Part shown: positions 10,396-22,723 of the stretch, one piece after another
How the letters are laid out: each line of letters starts with the position of its first letter
How positions within the stretch are numbered: position 1 is the stretch's first letter
Source: Labia minor
Taxonomy: Eukaryota > Arthropoda > Insecta > Dermaptera > Spongiphoridae
Direction: 5' to 3'
Length of the DNA stretch: 64,000 nt
Assembly (NCBI GenBank): GCA_963082975.1
Contig: OY720345.1
Location: 30,884,611 to 30,948,610 of the forward strand
Notes under the pieces: generated by a model
Database searches by the model: none
Seen by the model: only the letters and a program-made list of their open reading frames with translations
What the model was told of the DNA's origin: nothing
Position numbers and translations under genes: made by a program

Positions 10396-13300
10396 ATAAA
10401 AACAAACAATTTATAGTACACTTAATAGTACAGAGTTGTAAAAATGAAAGAAATATCATTTGGAAGAGGACCATTACCTACCATGTTTTCATTTTTTTTC
10501 CTCTAAACTGACTAAAAATAAAGATATATGTTCCATTGTTTTTAAAAATTGTATAAAACTGCTATATATAGAATTTCAGCTTGATTGTAACGCTGAAGTA
10601 CCGGAATTAATTTTTTAAATTTTTAAATTTTAACTTAAAAATGCCGGTAAAGGTTTTAAATTTAAATTTAATATATAATAATTAATACATTTTTAATTGA
10701 ATAACAATACTATACTGTAAATTTAAATTTTTTAATTAATTAATGCAATTCAAAATTGCGAGATAGTAAAGCAGAGACACTCCAGATTTTTTTTCATTGC
10801 CCCATGAGCAGTGTGGGGAGTACACCTCACGTTAATAATCACTAGTTTAGATTGGACTTTTCAATAGAAATTCATTTTGATAAAAAACTCACAATAACGT
10901 ATTTTCGAACATTGCATAATATTAATAGAACTTGTAATATAATTCAGTATAAAATGATTATTGAGAACCTATAACTTTTATATAACTCATATCATTCATA
11001 GTCTATGATTAGTCATGACACGTAAACTATGGCTATTCATAACATAAGATATATGTATATGTATATGAAATAAATAACAAAAGAAAAATAAACAAAAAAT
11101 AAATAAATTTACAAGTCCATCTATCAGGAATTAATGTCTTGACTAATTCAAAATTATATTAGTTCGTTATGTTAACCTTAATAAACAATTTGGCTTATTT
11201 TTGTTAAAACAATATTCCTCTCTAAATCAACCAATTACTACTATACTTGGTACATAGAATATTTTCTATTCAATTTTGTTTTAACGAAATATCATGTAAT
11301 GTTTATAATAAAAATTATTTTATTTTATAAATTTCTATTTATTTTAGAACATGAATAAAAAAACCATAAATGAGACTTTTCAAGAATTAGATTCTTTGAA
11401 GGAAACTTTTGTGAATGCTGAAAGTAAAGGAAGCATTGAAATATTTTCGAAAGAGAGAAAAAACTCACGGAAGTTGACATTATTCTTTTGGCCATTCTGT
11501 ATTATGAGTGGAGTCATTTGGGTAACAGAACAATTTTGGCTTATGCCCATTATGTATTTAACTGGCTCTTCAAATCAAATTGAATCTATAAATGAAACAT
11601 TGGAAACAATTGGCACATTCAGATTACCTCTAATAACAAATTTACCATTTGACCCAAATCAAAGTAAGTAAATATGCAAATAAATTAAAAATTACTATTA
11701 ATTTGAAAATAAAATAATATACATACGAGGTCCGTTCAAAAGAAAAGTTTTTTTTTGAATTATATATAAAAGTATTCAATATCCCCTTCAAAGTAATTCC
11801 CCTCACATATAATAATGCACTTATGCTAGTGCTTCTTCCAATCGTCGAAACCCTTCTGAAATGCGCTTTTCGGCATGGCCATCTTCGATTCCAACTTGAT
11901 CTCATCAATAGTGGCAAAACGCTTTTCTTTTATTGGTCTCTTCGGTTTTGCAAATAGGAAAAAGTCACAGGGAGCCAAATCTGGTGATGGGATGGTTGAG
12001 GCATGATTACCGTGTTGTTTTTTGCCAAAAAATCACGAAGATGTGTGAGCTAGTGTATTATCCACGATTTGTTTTTCAACAATTCCGATCGTTTGAGCCG
12101 TATTGATTCACGCAAACGTTGCATATCTTCCTTGTAGTATTCCTTATTAAAAGTACGACCTGTTGGAAACAACTCATGCTGCACCACGCTATTCTAATCG
12201 AAGAAAACAGTGAGCAAAACCTTCACATTTGATCGAACTTGGCCTGCTTTTTTAAAGCGCTTGTACAACTTATAAACAGTTTTTTTTTAGACAAAGTATA
12301 TTCGCCGAATGCACTTTATTCCATTTTTAACGCAAAATTTAATACAGATTTTTTGATACATTTTGTTTTAAAGTAAAAAATCAAAGAACACAAAAACGTG
12401 ACTAACTTTTTCAGTTCTCAAAAACAAATTACTAATCCAAAATGACTGATAATGTCAACATATGAGAAACATATGTGTACCAACATAACAAAAAAATATT
12501 TCGATGATCGAATGTCAAAATTTACCTTTTCTTTTGAACAGACTTCGTATATCTTTTTTTTTATTTTGATTATGAATAGAAATCACATTTTTATTATATA
12601 ATGGATTATATATAAATTTATAAGTATATATTGATTATTTTAGATAATTTTATATTCATTTTTACATTTATTTATCAATCTGTTACCTCTGTTCAAATCG
12701 CATACATTTTCGGAGCAGTTAATGTTTTATATTTAACAATTTTATTTTTTGTCCGAGCACAATATAAAATTATAAATGAAACTTTAAAAACATTACGTGA
12801 AAATCTGAATTCAGAAAATGATATGAAAATGAATAATCAAGAACTAAATAAATGTATTCAACATCACCAACGGATATTGAAGTAAGAATAAATACGAAAT
12901 CTTATTTAACGTTGAAAAATGGTAACAACAAACTAAGAATTTTATAAAAAAGTTTTCTAAAATTTTATATTTAACTTGTAAATAAGAATAATATAAAATA
13001 TTTAGAAAGATTTATTGAATCATTAATTAAAATAAATATTTTTTTAACATATTTATATAATATTAAATATTTAAAGTTTAGAAGATCATATTTAATTTTT
13101 TTTCTGATAAAATTAAAAATGAAAGTAATTCACCCAGAAATTGAATGGCCTTTAAGCATCTCTAAATATACGTAGGTAGACGATAGGCTGAACATTATAA
13201 TAATTAAAGTGAGATTAGTAGAAAATGTTTTGAAATGAATCATATTGTCCAAATACTGGTTTAAAATATTAAAAGAAAAATTTATCTTGTTCAATTAACA

Positions 13301-16300
13301 GAGTACATTTGGTACATGAGCGTTATATCAATTTCCAATTTTTAAAATAGGGATTCATTTTTTTATTTATTAAAATTAATAATATTTTTATAGACTTTCA
13401 AAGGTATTAGAAACATTTATTGGCTACGAAGTGATGGATCAATGCATAACCAGTTCGTTAGCATTATGTTTTACCGGTTTTATTGTAATTCAGGTATAAT
13501 AATCATACTAATAATAAGTATTTATTTTGGTTATTTTTACAAATTCTTATTATTTATAGAATTTGAATTCAACGGCATTTAAATTGGTTTCTTTTGTCAG
13601 TGGATATATGCTTCAATTATATTTATATTGTAATCTTGGACAATCTATCCAACAACTGGTAAAGTGTGGTAAAATTATTATTATAAACTTATTATAAATC
13701 ATTATTTTATTAATATATATTTATTTATTTAATGGATTGGTTTGGTAATAAAATATATCAATATAATTACCTTCCGATAGAAGAAAGAGAGAGAAGAATG
13801 AAATTAATATTTAGAGTGGAAAAGATAAGAGAAGAGACATAAAAAAAAAGTATTTTTGAGAGGCTCAAACACATTTTTAATAGATGGTAAAATGCATTTA
13901 TTAGTAAAAGTTAATGGAGAGGAAAGGCTAAAAGAAATTAAAGACAAATTCATTTATTTTTTGAACTAAATATATAATATATAAGACAATTTGACATTAT
14001 AATTTTATTCAAATCTTATGTGAAACAAAAAAAGGAAAGCTTGAAAAATAAATTAAAGTATAAATTTGAATGAAACCAAGCTAGTTGTGAAGATAAATGT
14101 AAAAGGAAGAGTTAAGGAAGGACAGTTATTTGTCGTGTCTAAAGCTATCAAACTTCGGTATAAAATAGAAGAGTGGATCAATGAGCTGAGACTAATAGAG
14201 CAAAAAACCATGAAAGAGGGAGAAAATTTGCAGTGTTAAAAAATTAATTCTGGTACTTTCAGCGATTCAATCAATTTGAAATTCTATATATAGCAGTTTT
14301 TACAATTTTTAATCATGAGTAAAACTATCTTTATTTTTACTGGCACTTTAGAGGAAAATAAATCAAATCGTTGTAGGTAATGACCCTCTTCTGGTTGAGA
14401 TACAATACTTAAAAAGTTGATAGGAACTACAAATTTTAAATAATGTCCATGTACAAAATTTCATGATTCTACCTCAAACCGTTTTTTCGTAATCTTATCT
14501 ACATACACAGAGACATTTTTCACAACCTCTGCGAAAATGATTAAGGAAATATCAAAATCTCAACATCGAAAATTTTCTTGATCGCAATACTATCTCTGGC
14601 GAGATAATAAAGAGGGAGATGACTTAGTGATTTTGGGAGATTTTAATGCACGATTGAGAAAAAAAAATTCGAGTTATCAGCGAGAAGAACAGGTAGAAAG
14701 GAATTCAGAAGACAAATTGAAAAACAAATAAGGTGAGAAGCTATTAGATTGTTGTAATAGAGAAAGACTATAATGAATGACAACTGTCAAGGTGACAAAA
14801 GAGGGAAAGTAACTTACATAGAAACTAAGAGAAGTTCTGGCATCGACTTTGTTTTGATAAAGAGATTAGATAGAATAATTAAAGATATGAAGGTTAAGGA
14901 GTCATCTAAATCTGATCATATGCCAGTGGCGCAACCAGGGGGGGGTTTTGGGGGTTAAAACCCCCCCCCAGGAGAGAAAAAAAATAATGATTGCTGTATA
15001 TTCAGTGGCGCAACCAGGGGGGGTTTTGGGGGTTAAAACCCCCAGGAGAGAAAAAAAAAATAATTGCTGTATATTATGTTTTCAAATAGAAAAGAAAAAA
15101 AATTCTTAAAATATAACTTAGTGTATAATAAAAAAGTTTTTTTTTATTAATACATGTGGAAATTGATACCGAGGTCAAGGGATGTTTCGAGCTCCTCACT
15201 CCACTTCCTTATCCCTGGTTGTAAAATTTAACAGAGGGATAGCGGAAACGCAGGCCCTCACCCCCACAGGGCCTTTGGTGACGTCCAGGAGAAAGTCTCC
15301 CCCCTTCTCCACCACAACGGGTAGGGCATTTGTAAATAAACCATTTTATAGAAATTCGCAAACAAGAAGTTGCTCTATCGAGAACATTTACCCTAGACAC
15401 CAATTCAACCCCTTCCACATTGCTACATACATTAATTGCTAATTTCATAAAGATTATGAAGCGAAGACTAATTTCAGATTTTTTTCAAAATAAGAAAAAC
15501 AAGAAAGGTAAGATTTAAAATTTTTTTTTAAATTAGTGAATTAATTCTTAAATACTTTTCCATTTAAGAATTAGATAGTGAAGCTGGACCTTCAGAAACA
15601 ACAGATTGTGTTAATAGCAATAGCGAAGAAGACAATAAAGAAATAGTTGATTTCACAACTGAAAAGGTTAATTTTTTTTATTTGTTTATATATATTAACC
15701 CATTTGTAGAGCCAGCGTTCCCAAATGGGAACATTTATTTTTATACACCAAAAACCCTTTCAAAAATATTTTTTTCTATATTTATCTACATGATATCTGG
15801 TCACCAATGGGTTAAAATCAAATTTCATTTTTTCACGTAGCCAGAGAAGAGGCAGGGGGGGGATTCGGGAGCTTCAGTTCCCACACATAAAATCTTTTTT
15901 TTTCTAAATTTTCTTAAGTTTAATTTTTTCAAATTATCCTACCACTACGGGCGGACGAAAAGCTTTCGACATCTTAAAGTAGTTTATTATAAATAACTCC
16001 TTTATTATTAAGTTTAGGTAAAAATGAATATAATGAAACTTTTAGTAAATGCGATTTCCTATAAATTTAATATGATATGATAATTCTCATAAAAATCGGA
16101 ATTTATAAAGAAATTCAATAAAATGTCTTTTGACACCTCTTTAAACTAGCATTACTTATGGTCCCATCTTGTCCAAAAACAATCCAATCCCCGCCCATCA
16201 TTCCAAAAAAAAACATCTAAATATCAAATCCCAAGATAATATCTCATTTCGTTTAGACTTAATTTTGGTAACGAACGGCCGGCCGGATCAAAATTTTTTT

Positions 16301-17769
16301 TTGCAAGTTTGGATTCAGAACCGTCTGAAAAGTGGAAATCTCGAAGAATCTCGGAGCAAAAATTTTCCGATCATCGTAAAAGCTATCCTTATTTCATGAG
16401 GAAAGCTAAAATGGTTTACTTATAGCTGGAAAAAAATATTTTCTTTCTAAAACTGTGAATACGAGTAAATAAAATACAAAATTTGCCAGATTTTGTAAAA
16501 TCAGTGTTTCATTTACAAAACTTTTTTAAATATTTAATATAAAAAAAAAAAATTAATGAAAATTTGTTTTTGAGTGAGCCCGGGGGGGGGGGGCATAGGA
16601 AGGTGGAGCGGCTAGTCAAAACCCCCCCCAGGAGCAAATTCTGGTTGCGCCACTGTCATATGCCAATCAATATATGACTGAAAACCAATAATGATCACAA
16701 ATTTAATAAAATAAATAAATAAATAAATAAAATGCTCACGGATTTGTGGAGAAGAAGAATAAGGAATTTAAAGAAGATATACAACTTATTTGGAAGGGAA
16801 AGAGAAAATAAATGAATAAGAGAGTAGATATATGTAATTATTTGAATGAGAGTGTGATTGAGACAATGCAAAAAGTTAAATTAAAACGGGGTAATTTAGA
16901 GGGTTACTAGAGCAGAAGTAAATGTCTAATATGGGAATAAGAAGCCATCTACTTTTAAGTTCAAAATGTAAACTTCAAATATGTAATCTCCAAACCACAA
17001 TAAATAAATAAATAAATATTTTATTGTAATAAATTAAAACTATAAATATCAATAATTCATGTAAACAAATTAATTATTTTTTTATTTTATAAATATAATT
17101 AAAGAATATTGTTAGAAAATTTGAAGAATTATTTTCAAATTTATTTGTATTTTTAGAGTGAAGATATTAAAATTTCAGCATTATCTAATGATTGGATTTC
17201 AAAAGATAAAACATACAAATATAAATTAATATTTATTATGAATCGTGCTAATGAACCTGTCATCATTAAGGCTGGGATGTTTTTTACAATTACATTACAG
17301 CAATATTCTCAAGTATCTAATAATATATACTATCACATTCTTTCTTACTTCTTTCTTCCATATACATATATATATGGATAGTATTATAGTTTATATTAGC
17401 AGTAATAATAATACTAGTAATATTAATAGTATTATTATATTATATATAATAACAATAACACATTTAATTAATTTAATTAATAAAAATATTTACGGTTATA
17501 TTATAATACTAAGGTTTCTTGGTTTTGCTAGTTGGGGAGGAGCTTGTGCTAAGAATATTTTTGGTAATTTTATATAGGTTAAACTTTTAAATAATATATC
17601 ACTTATTAATAAATAAACATAGTTTATTTTTTTGGGTTGTAGTTCATATCTAATTCTTTAATTAAATTTTATATAATTTAAATATTTTCAATTTTATTTT
17701 TTCTTCCAGATGCTTAATTCTGCATATACATTTTTAACACTTCTTCATCAAATGTATAATAAAAAATAA
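9895..17769 (+). CDS. OR-B: odorant receptor, 7 exons, 397 aa, intact
   Basis: Exons by splice sites and paralogue comparison: 9895-10119, 11348-11663, 12644-12881, 13394-13493, 13560-13658, 17157-17312, 17710-17769. Phases agree at every junction, with GT donors and AG acceptors. The protein starts MDEFQLNQSILYVVGVWG; an in-frame Met at 9847 is rejected because the paralogues start at MDEF. Hydrophobic stretches include IFMLFNVVSFLFLISTIAS in exon 1 and FFWPFCIMSGVIW in exon 2. The C-terminus LQQYSQ/MLNSAYTFLTLLHQ matches the conserved 7tm_6 tail. Such receptors act in sensory neuron dendrites as ligand-binding subunits with Orco (family knowledge). Introns hold transposons: repeat F in intron 1, a mariner in intron 2, and a LINE/F/hAT stack in intron 5. 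No disabling change seen; the ligand is unknown. Confidence 0.9.
10440..10790 (-). repeat. Repeat family F copy in OR-B intron 1
   Basis: Minus strand carries CCGGTACTT..AGCG, the ACTATCTCGC end word and the TGGAGTGTCTC flank shared with copies at 50405 and 62050. The microsatellite half is missing. A (TA)n run lies at about 10361-10393. Confidence 0.55.
11726..12547 (-). mobile_element. Dead mariner in OR-B intron 2
   Basis: The ends CGAGGTCCGTTCAAAAGAAA and CTTTTCTTTTGAACAGACTTCG are imperfect inverted repeats flanked by TA, the Tc1/mariner target. Minus-strand 11760-12228 encodes a mariner transposase C-terminal part: VKVLLTVFFD, ELFPTGRTFNKEYY, FLAKNNTVIMPQP, DLAPCDFFLF, FATIDEIK and NYFEGD. 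It carries stop codons (after VFFD and after KSWIIH) and a frame slip before DLAPCD, and the HDNAPAH-type motif is lost. The N-terminal half is deleted, giving 822 bp against about 1.3 kb for a full mariner. Confidence 0.85.
14225..14612 (+). repeat. Repeat family F copy in OR-B intron 5
   Basis: Contains CTTTCAGCGATTCAATC, CCTCTTCTGGTTGAG, CATACACAGAGACATTTTTC, CTCAACATCGAAAATTTTC and ends CTCTGGCGAGATAATAAAG. It separates two parts of a LINE: AAAGAGGGAG occurs on both sides (near 14212 and 14610), a possible 9-10 bp target duplication. The left end of the family is shortened here. Confidence 0.6.
14613..14923 (+). pseudogene. LINE endonuclease fragment
   Basis: Translation reads GDDLVILGDFNARL, then MNDNCQGDKRGKVTYIE, GIDFVL and SDHMPV, the GDFN and SDH motifs of the apurinic-type endonuclease of non-LTR retrotransposons. 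Several frame changes are needed, so it is dead. It is cut after SDHMP by the hAT element at 14924 and resumes at 16664. Sequence from about 13740 to 14220 may be its 5' part. Confidence 0.7.
14924..15080 (+). repeat. Tandem duplication of the hAT left end
   Basis: The terminal unit beginning CAGTGGCGCAACCAGG and running through the AGGAGAG and TTGCTGTATATT words occurs twice in direct tandem, at 14924-15003 and from about 15004 to 15080. Only the outer copy borders the target duplication. Confidence 0.8.
15456..15666 (+). pseudogene. hAT transposase N-terminal exons (partial)
   Basis: Exon-like segment 15456-15507 encodes MKRRLISDFFQNKKNKK and ends at a GTAAG donor. A second segment, 15569-15666, starts after a TTTAAG acceptor and encodes ELDSEAGPSE..SNSEEDNKE..DFTTEK before another GT. 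The basic MKRR.ISDFF start followed by an acidic stretch resembles the beginning of zf-TTF/ZMYM-type hAT transposases. No BED/TTF finger or catalytic domain follows, so it is a relic. Confidence 0.55.
15699..15811. mobile_element. piggyBac-type MITE in the hAT element
   Basis: A 113-bp insert begins CCCATTTG and ends CACCAATGGG, flanked on both sides by TTAA (15695-15698 and 15812-15815), the piggyBac target. Internal CCCAAATGGG adds a subterminal palindrome. No coding sequence. Confidence 0.75.
16664..16930 (+). pseudogene. LINE fragment, continuation beyond the hAT insertion
   Basis: Sequence resumes at the duplicated TCATATGCC and continues with lysine- and arginine-rich broken frames (for example LWRRRIRNLKKIYN near 16750), typical of the linker after a LINE endonuclease. 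It is short and degenerate. Confidence 0.45.
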
Positions 17770-18144
17770 AATTATTGACCACTTTTGAATAATTTTAAAA
17801 ATTTTGCACTTAACATAACATAAAATATATTTATGTCATTTATGTTAGTCAACTATCATTAAATAAATAAAAAATATTATTGTTTGTTTTTAAATTTCCT
17901 AATCCGATTTCTAAAAAAAGGAATTTATTTTATTAGTAGATTTATAATAATATTAAATATTATTGAAAATTTTGACATGGAATCAAAATATAACCTACAG
18001 TTTAAAAAAATAAAGTTTTGAAAAATCAAGAACAACTGAGGAAATAGATAGGAGAATAGACTTCGCATGGAAGAAGTTTTGAGAACTAAAATTGATTTTA
18101 AAAAATAAGGAATTACAAATAGATGGTCAAATTAATTAGATAAA

Positions 18145-19359
18145 GGGTGTCCAGAAAGTAAGGACGAATTTCAATTTGGCTCCATTTTATTATATGACGA
18201 TTGGGTTTATCATGTTGGTTATCTGTTATGTTTCCCATTAGTATCCTGCACAGACCATCCGTTATCCGGTATCCTGATAGCTTTTGTGTGGTGAGCATTG
18301 TTGTATCGAACATGATAAAACCAATTGTCATATAAAATAAGCGGGAGTGTCCTCCCCTAGACTTTCCCGCATATAAATAGGTATAAAGAGTTGTGAATGA
18401 ATATTTAGAATGTGTAAACTTGGTATTGATAAAGAGCCAGTTCGTATTAGTTTATTGGTGTCAAATTTGATATTTGGTAACATTTATATATATATATATA
18501 TATATAGAATAAAGTGCTACTTCCGGTTAACTGATATTTTAAATGTAAAAAAAACAGATATGGATATAATATAAATATTTTTAATTTTATTTTATTTATA
18601 ATATATAAGGGCGGGCTGTGACTTCATGAAGTGCTGGGTGACGTCATATAATTTTAAATTAAGAAAAAACTAATGAAGATGATTTTTCTCGAGGATAAAA
18701 CCAATACAAAGTGCATAACACGTGGAGATATGTCCTCACGTGAAATTTGATATGAAAATAACCCTTCACTTCCTCTCTTCGATCGGCAATACTAGCACTT
18801 CCGGTTTCCGGATTTGCACCAAAAGTTGATCAATTCATCCTACTGATGTATTAAGTAAATATACCAAATTTCATCAAAATCCGTTGAGCCGTTCAGGCTG
18901 TACACATCTATACGGACGGACGGACGGACGGACAGACATAATGCTAAAAATACTTTTTTCATGATTCGCATGATGCATGATTCGTGGAGATATGTACCTA
19001 AATATCCATAGGTGAAATTTGGTGTGAAAACAATACCTCCCTTACTATCGTTGGTCGGTAAAATAGAAACGCTACTTGTATAGGTAAAATGTCACTTCCG
19101 GTAGTCAGATCATGATGAAATTTGGTATCTCAATTTTTTTCATATTTTTAAATCTATATACAAAATATGAAGCAAATATCTCGAAGCAAACTGGTACTTT
19201 ACATGAAAGGTAAACGCAACCAGTGTAGGTAAAGTACCACTTCCGGTTAACCGATTTTGACGAAATTTTTATAGAAATCTACAAACTGTGAATAATATCG
19301 GTGTAGCAAATTTCGAAGTCCTAGCTTGATTAGTTTTTGAGTAAATTTGCTTACAGACA

Positions 19360-19390
<31 letters not shown>

Positions 19391-19573
19391 CATACACACA
19401 CACAGACATAATTCGAAAAAAGGTATTTTCCGACTCAGGGAGGTCTAAAACGTCAAGATCTATCGAAATCTCGAAGTGGAAATTTTTGACGATTCCAATA
19501 CTTCCCTTATACGAAGTATGCGGGAAAGTAAAAATGGAGCCAAATTGAAATTCGTCCTTACTTCCTGAACACC
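18145..19573. mobile_element. Element H with ~44-bp terminal inverted repeats, split by repeat B
   Basis: Sequence 18145-18187 (GGTGTCCAGAAAGTAAGGAC through TTTGGCTCCATTTT) recurs inverted at 19531-19573. Between them lie a ~140-bp palindrome (arms ATATGACGATTGGGTTTATC near 18190 and GATAAAACCAATTGTCATAT near 18315) and a complete repeat B. The superfamily is not assigned because no clear target duplication was found. Confidence 0.65.
18338..19530 (+). repeat. Repeat family B, full copy 1
   Basis: Starts TAAGCGGGAGTGTCCTCCCC followed by CTAGACTTTCCCGC, which can pair with the GCGGGA start as a hairpin, and ends GTATGCGGGAAAGTA. Inside are four ACTTCCGGT words (18520, 18796, 19089, 19240), a family E middle part, an (ACATAC)n tract and the TTTTCCGACTCAGGGAGG block. 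Length is about 1.2 kb with no coding frame. Other copies start at 20024, 37036 and 62799, each in an A-rich site. Confidence 0.75.
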
Positions 19574-20167
19574 ATTTCGAACTGCCAGAAGAGAATGTGC
19601 GTGAAGCTAGCACCGCCATTTTATAGTTCACGAAAAAAAGGAATTATGCTATGTTGTACTAAGTTTGTGCTACGTTCTGCCGCAAACGCCAGACGCCCAT
19701 CTCAAAAAACAACCGTAAAATAAAAAAATCAATTTTTTTGCTTGCACCGCCATTTTTTTTCCAAAAAAGCAAAAATTGTGCTGGATATAAATCTTGGCTA
19801 CTTAACATTATGCCGCAAGCAGAACAACTCTGGCTCTTTCCGTTTAGGAGATAAAAAATATCCAAATTTAATATTATAAGACATAGTTTTAAACCTCTTA
19901 TAACTTTTTCAGAGTGACAGATAAACAAATTATGCGAGTTGTGCTTAGTTGTGCTGGTTGAATACAACAAAGAATCATTCATTAATAAAATAAAAATTGC
20001 GCGATTTACAAAAAAAATGGAAATAAGCGGGAGTGTCCTCCCCTAGACTTTCCCGCATATAAATAGGTATAAAGAGTTGTGAATGAATATTTAGAATGTG
20101 TAAACTTGGTATTGATAAAGAGCCAGTTCGTGTTAGTTTATTGGTGTCAAATTTGATATTTGGTAAC

Positions 20168-20208
<41 letters not shown>

Positions 20209-20296
20209 AAAGTGCTACTTCCGGTTAACTGATATTTTAAATGTAAAAAAAACAGATATGGATATAATATAAATATTTTTAATTTTATTTTATTTA

Positions 20297-22352
20297 TCTT
20301 CTATCTATCTATCTATATATATAAAGGAGACTGTTTGTATGTATGTATGTAATTCGTTTACTTTTTTGCTGTCATAGTTTAATATGTTAAAATGTAAGTT
20401 ATTTACATTTTAACATAAAATAGAAAATATATTATTTAAGGATTAAAGAATAAAAATAGAAAGTAAATTAGTGAATATTTTAAAAATTAGACAATTTGTG
20501 GAAATTGAAATAACTAAGAAATGAGAGGTGGAGGGGATGAGGAGAGAGGTGAGAGTGTGTGTGAGCGGGAGAGAGAGAGATTTAAAGTTTATATATAGTT
20601 CTCCGTGTTGTTCATTCAAGAGCCAGGCGTGGCCCACTGACTGGCGGACTCATTTTACACAATGTATATAACTAGCAATCAAAGAATTATTATAATATTT
20701 AACTTTTTATTTTAAATTCTAATATTCAAATATCATTTCAATTAAATAATTTATTCTAAAAGTTCTCATTTTAATTAATATAATAAAATATTTAAATCAT
20801 ATTTAACTTAAATTATTTTGTATTTATTCTTTCCATATTTGAATAGGTACTTCTTTTATTTTAAGGGAGGGAATTAACTATGATCTAAAAAAATTAATAA
20901 ATGAACTTAATAATAAAAAATCAAATAAATCCATTAATTTAAATTAATACTATTAATGAATGTATATATTGTTAATTTATCTTTAGTTTTATCAATACTT
21001 TTATACCGTTAATTTTTATAAATTAATTTTTATAAATTGTCTCAAGTCTCTAACTTTGCATTTTCTCTAATTTTATTATAATTAAAAATATTCAATAAAA
21101 ATCAAACAATGAAATTAAAATATCGAAATGAAATGATCAAGAAATATTATACTCTATTATAACATATACAATACTTATAAACTATAGGCGGAGGAAATAT
21201 TAGACGATATCATTGAGGGTTCATGCCAAATCGATCAACATTAATTAAGATATTTTCATTATGACAGATATTAAAAAAACCGCGAATTCAATATCTCTGT
21301 TCACTAATTATTTGTAGACTTTAGTAAAACCTACGCATGACTCAATAGATCCGGATAAACTTTTTCAAATTTTGATCTTAAAATTTATCTTGAAGGTAGT
21401 AAAGAAAGAGTAAGATGTGGAAATCAATTGTAAAATATTAGGTGACCCAGACGACTTAAATATAATAGGAGATTCGGCAATTGCAATTGCAGATAGCGAG
21501 GAAAAATTAATCGAGGTAGGAAAAGAGATGAGGTTTGAAATTAATAATGATAAATAAATATATTTAGAAACAAACAGGAGCAGTATTAACATACAAAATG
21601 TAGAATTTGAATATGTAGAAAAATTGAATGTAATCACGAAGGATAATAATATTTGAGAAGAATTGAAATCGAAGTTGCAATCGGAAAACGCCTGTTATCA
21701 TCCAGTAAAGAGGCTTATCTCATCAAAATTATTATAAAAGGGAATGAAAATTAAAATATATAAAACAATTATTTTGTCTGTTGTATTATATGAGTGTTAG
21801 ACATAGTCTATGATCTTTGGAGATGAGAGTGGATTCAGAGAATAGGATTCTCCCCAGCATTTATGGGCCAAAGAAAGATGAGTACATCAGGGAATGACGT
21901 ACGAGAGATGGAACAGAGGCTCAGGATAAGGACACTTGGAGAAATGTGGTTGTAGCTGCCAAGAACTTTCGAGTACCGTTGAGCCACGCATGGTCTATGA
22001 CCCTGGGAGATGAGAGTAGATTCAGATTATTCTTTCCAGCATTTATTGGCCAAAGAAAGATGAGGTCACCGGGGACACTTGGAGAAATGTGGTTGTAGCT
22101 GCCAAGAACTTTCGAGTAGATAGATATAACATATTCAATAATAATATATATAATTAATTTACTAAATAAATTAAAATATATTTTAAATAATCACACAATA
22201 AGAAATGAATGTTTTGTGTTATACATTGTTTGAAACAAAATGGATGAAAACCTTTTACTACTTTCAACCAAATACTATGTACCACTCGGGGGTACAGGGG
22301 GCGGAGCCCCCGTCTAGATGTGAAGAGCGACGAAGGAGCTCTGAGCAGCTAG
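20297..22352 (+). mobile_element. Helitron, 2056 bp, complete ends
   Basis: The 5' end TCTTCTATCTATCTATCTAT leads into TATATATATAAAGGAGACTG; the 3' end is a hairpin (GAGCGACGAAGGAGCTC) followed by CAGCTAG. Host A at 20296 and T at 22353 give the A/T insertion signature, and the B repeat copies supply the empty site. It carries a LINE RT fragment at about 21280-22120 in the same relative orientation as other copies. No Rep/helicase. Confidence 0.88.
21280..22120 (+). pseudogene. LINE reverse transcriptase fragment carried by the Helitron
   Basis: Plus-strand frames read DDLNIIGDSAIAIADSEEK, then EVGKEMRFEINNDK, NIQNVEFEYVEKLN, GDESGFRE and RTFEYR with many frame changes. These correspond to the palm (near the YADD box) to C-terminal end of a non-LTR RT. 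A second, partly repeated tail unit is visible near 21980-22120. Confidence 0.7.
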
Positions 22353-22692
22353 TAATATATAAGGGCTGGCTGTGACGTCATGAAGTGCTGGGTGCCGTCA
22401 TATAATTTTAAATTAAGAAAAAACTAACTTCCGGTAGTCAGATCATGATGAAATTTGGTATCTCAATTTTTTTCATATTTTTAAATCTATATACAAAATA
22501 TGAAGCAAATATCTTGAAGCAAACTGATACTTTACTTGAAAGGTAAACGCAACCAGTGTAGGTAAAGTACCACTTCCGGTTAACCGATTTTGACGAAATT
22601 TTGATAGAGATCTACAAACTGTGAATAATATCGGTGTACCAAATTTCGAAGTCCTAGCTTGATTAGTTTTTGAGTAAATTTGCTTACAGACA

Positions 22693-22723
<31 letters not shown>

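Larger units (their letters stand above)
14924..16655 (+). mobile_element. hAT element with transposase N-terminal exons and 8-bp duplication
   Basis: The ends CAGTGGCGCAACCAG and CTGGTTGCGCCACTG are perfect inverted repeats flanked by identical 8-bp duplications TCATATGC at 14916-14923 and 16656-16663. At 1732 bp it is shorter than an autonomous hAT. It retains what looks like the spliced start of the transposase gene (15456-15666), has a doubled left end and hosts a piggyBac MITE. It is inserted in the LINE fragment in intron 5 of OR-B. Confidence 0.9.
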
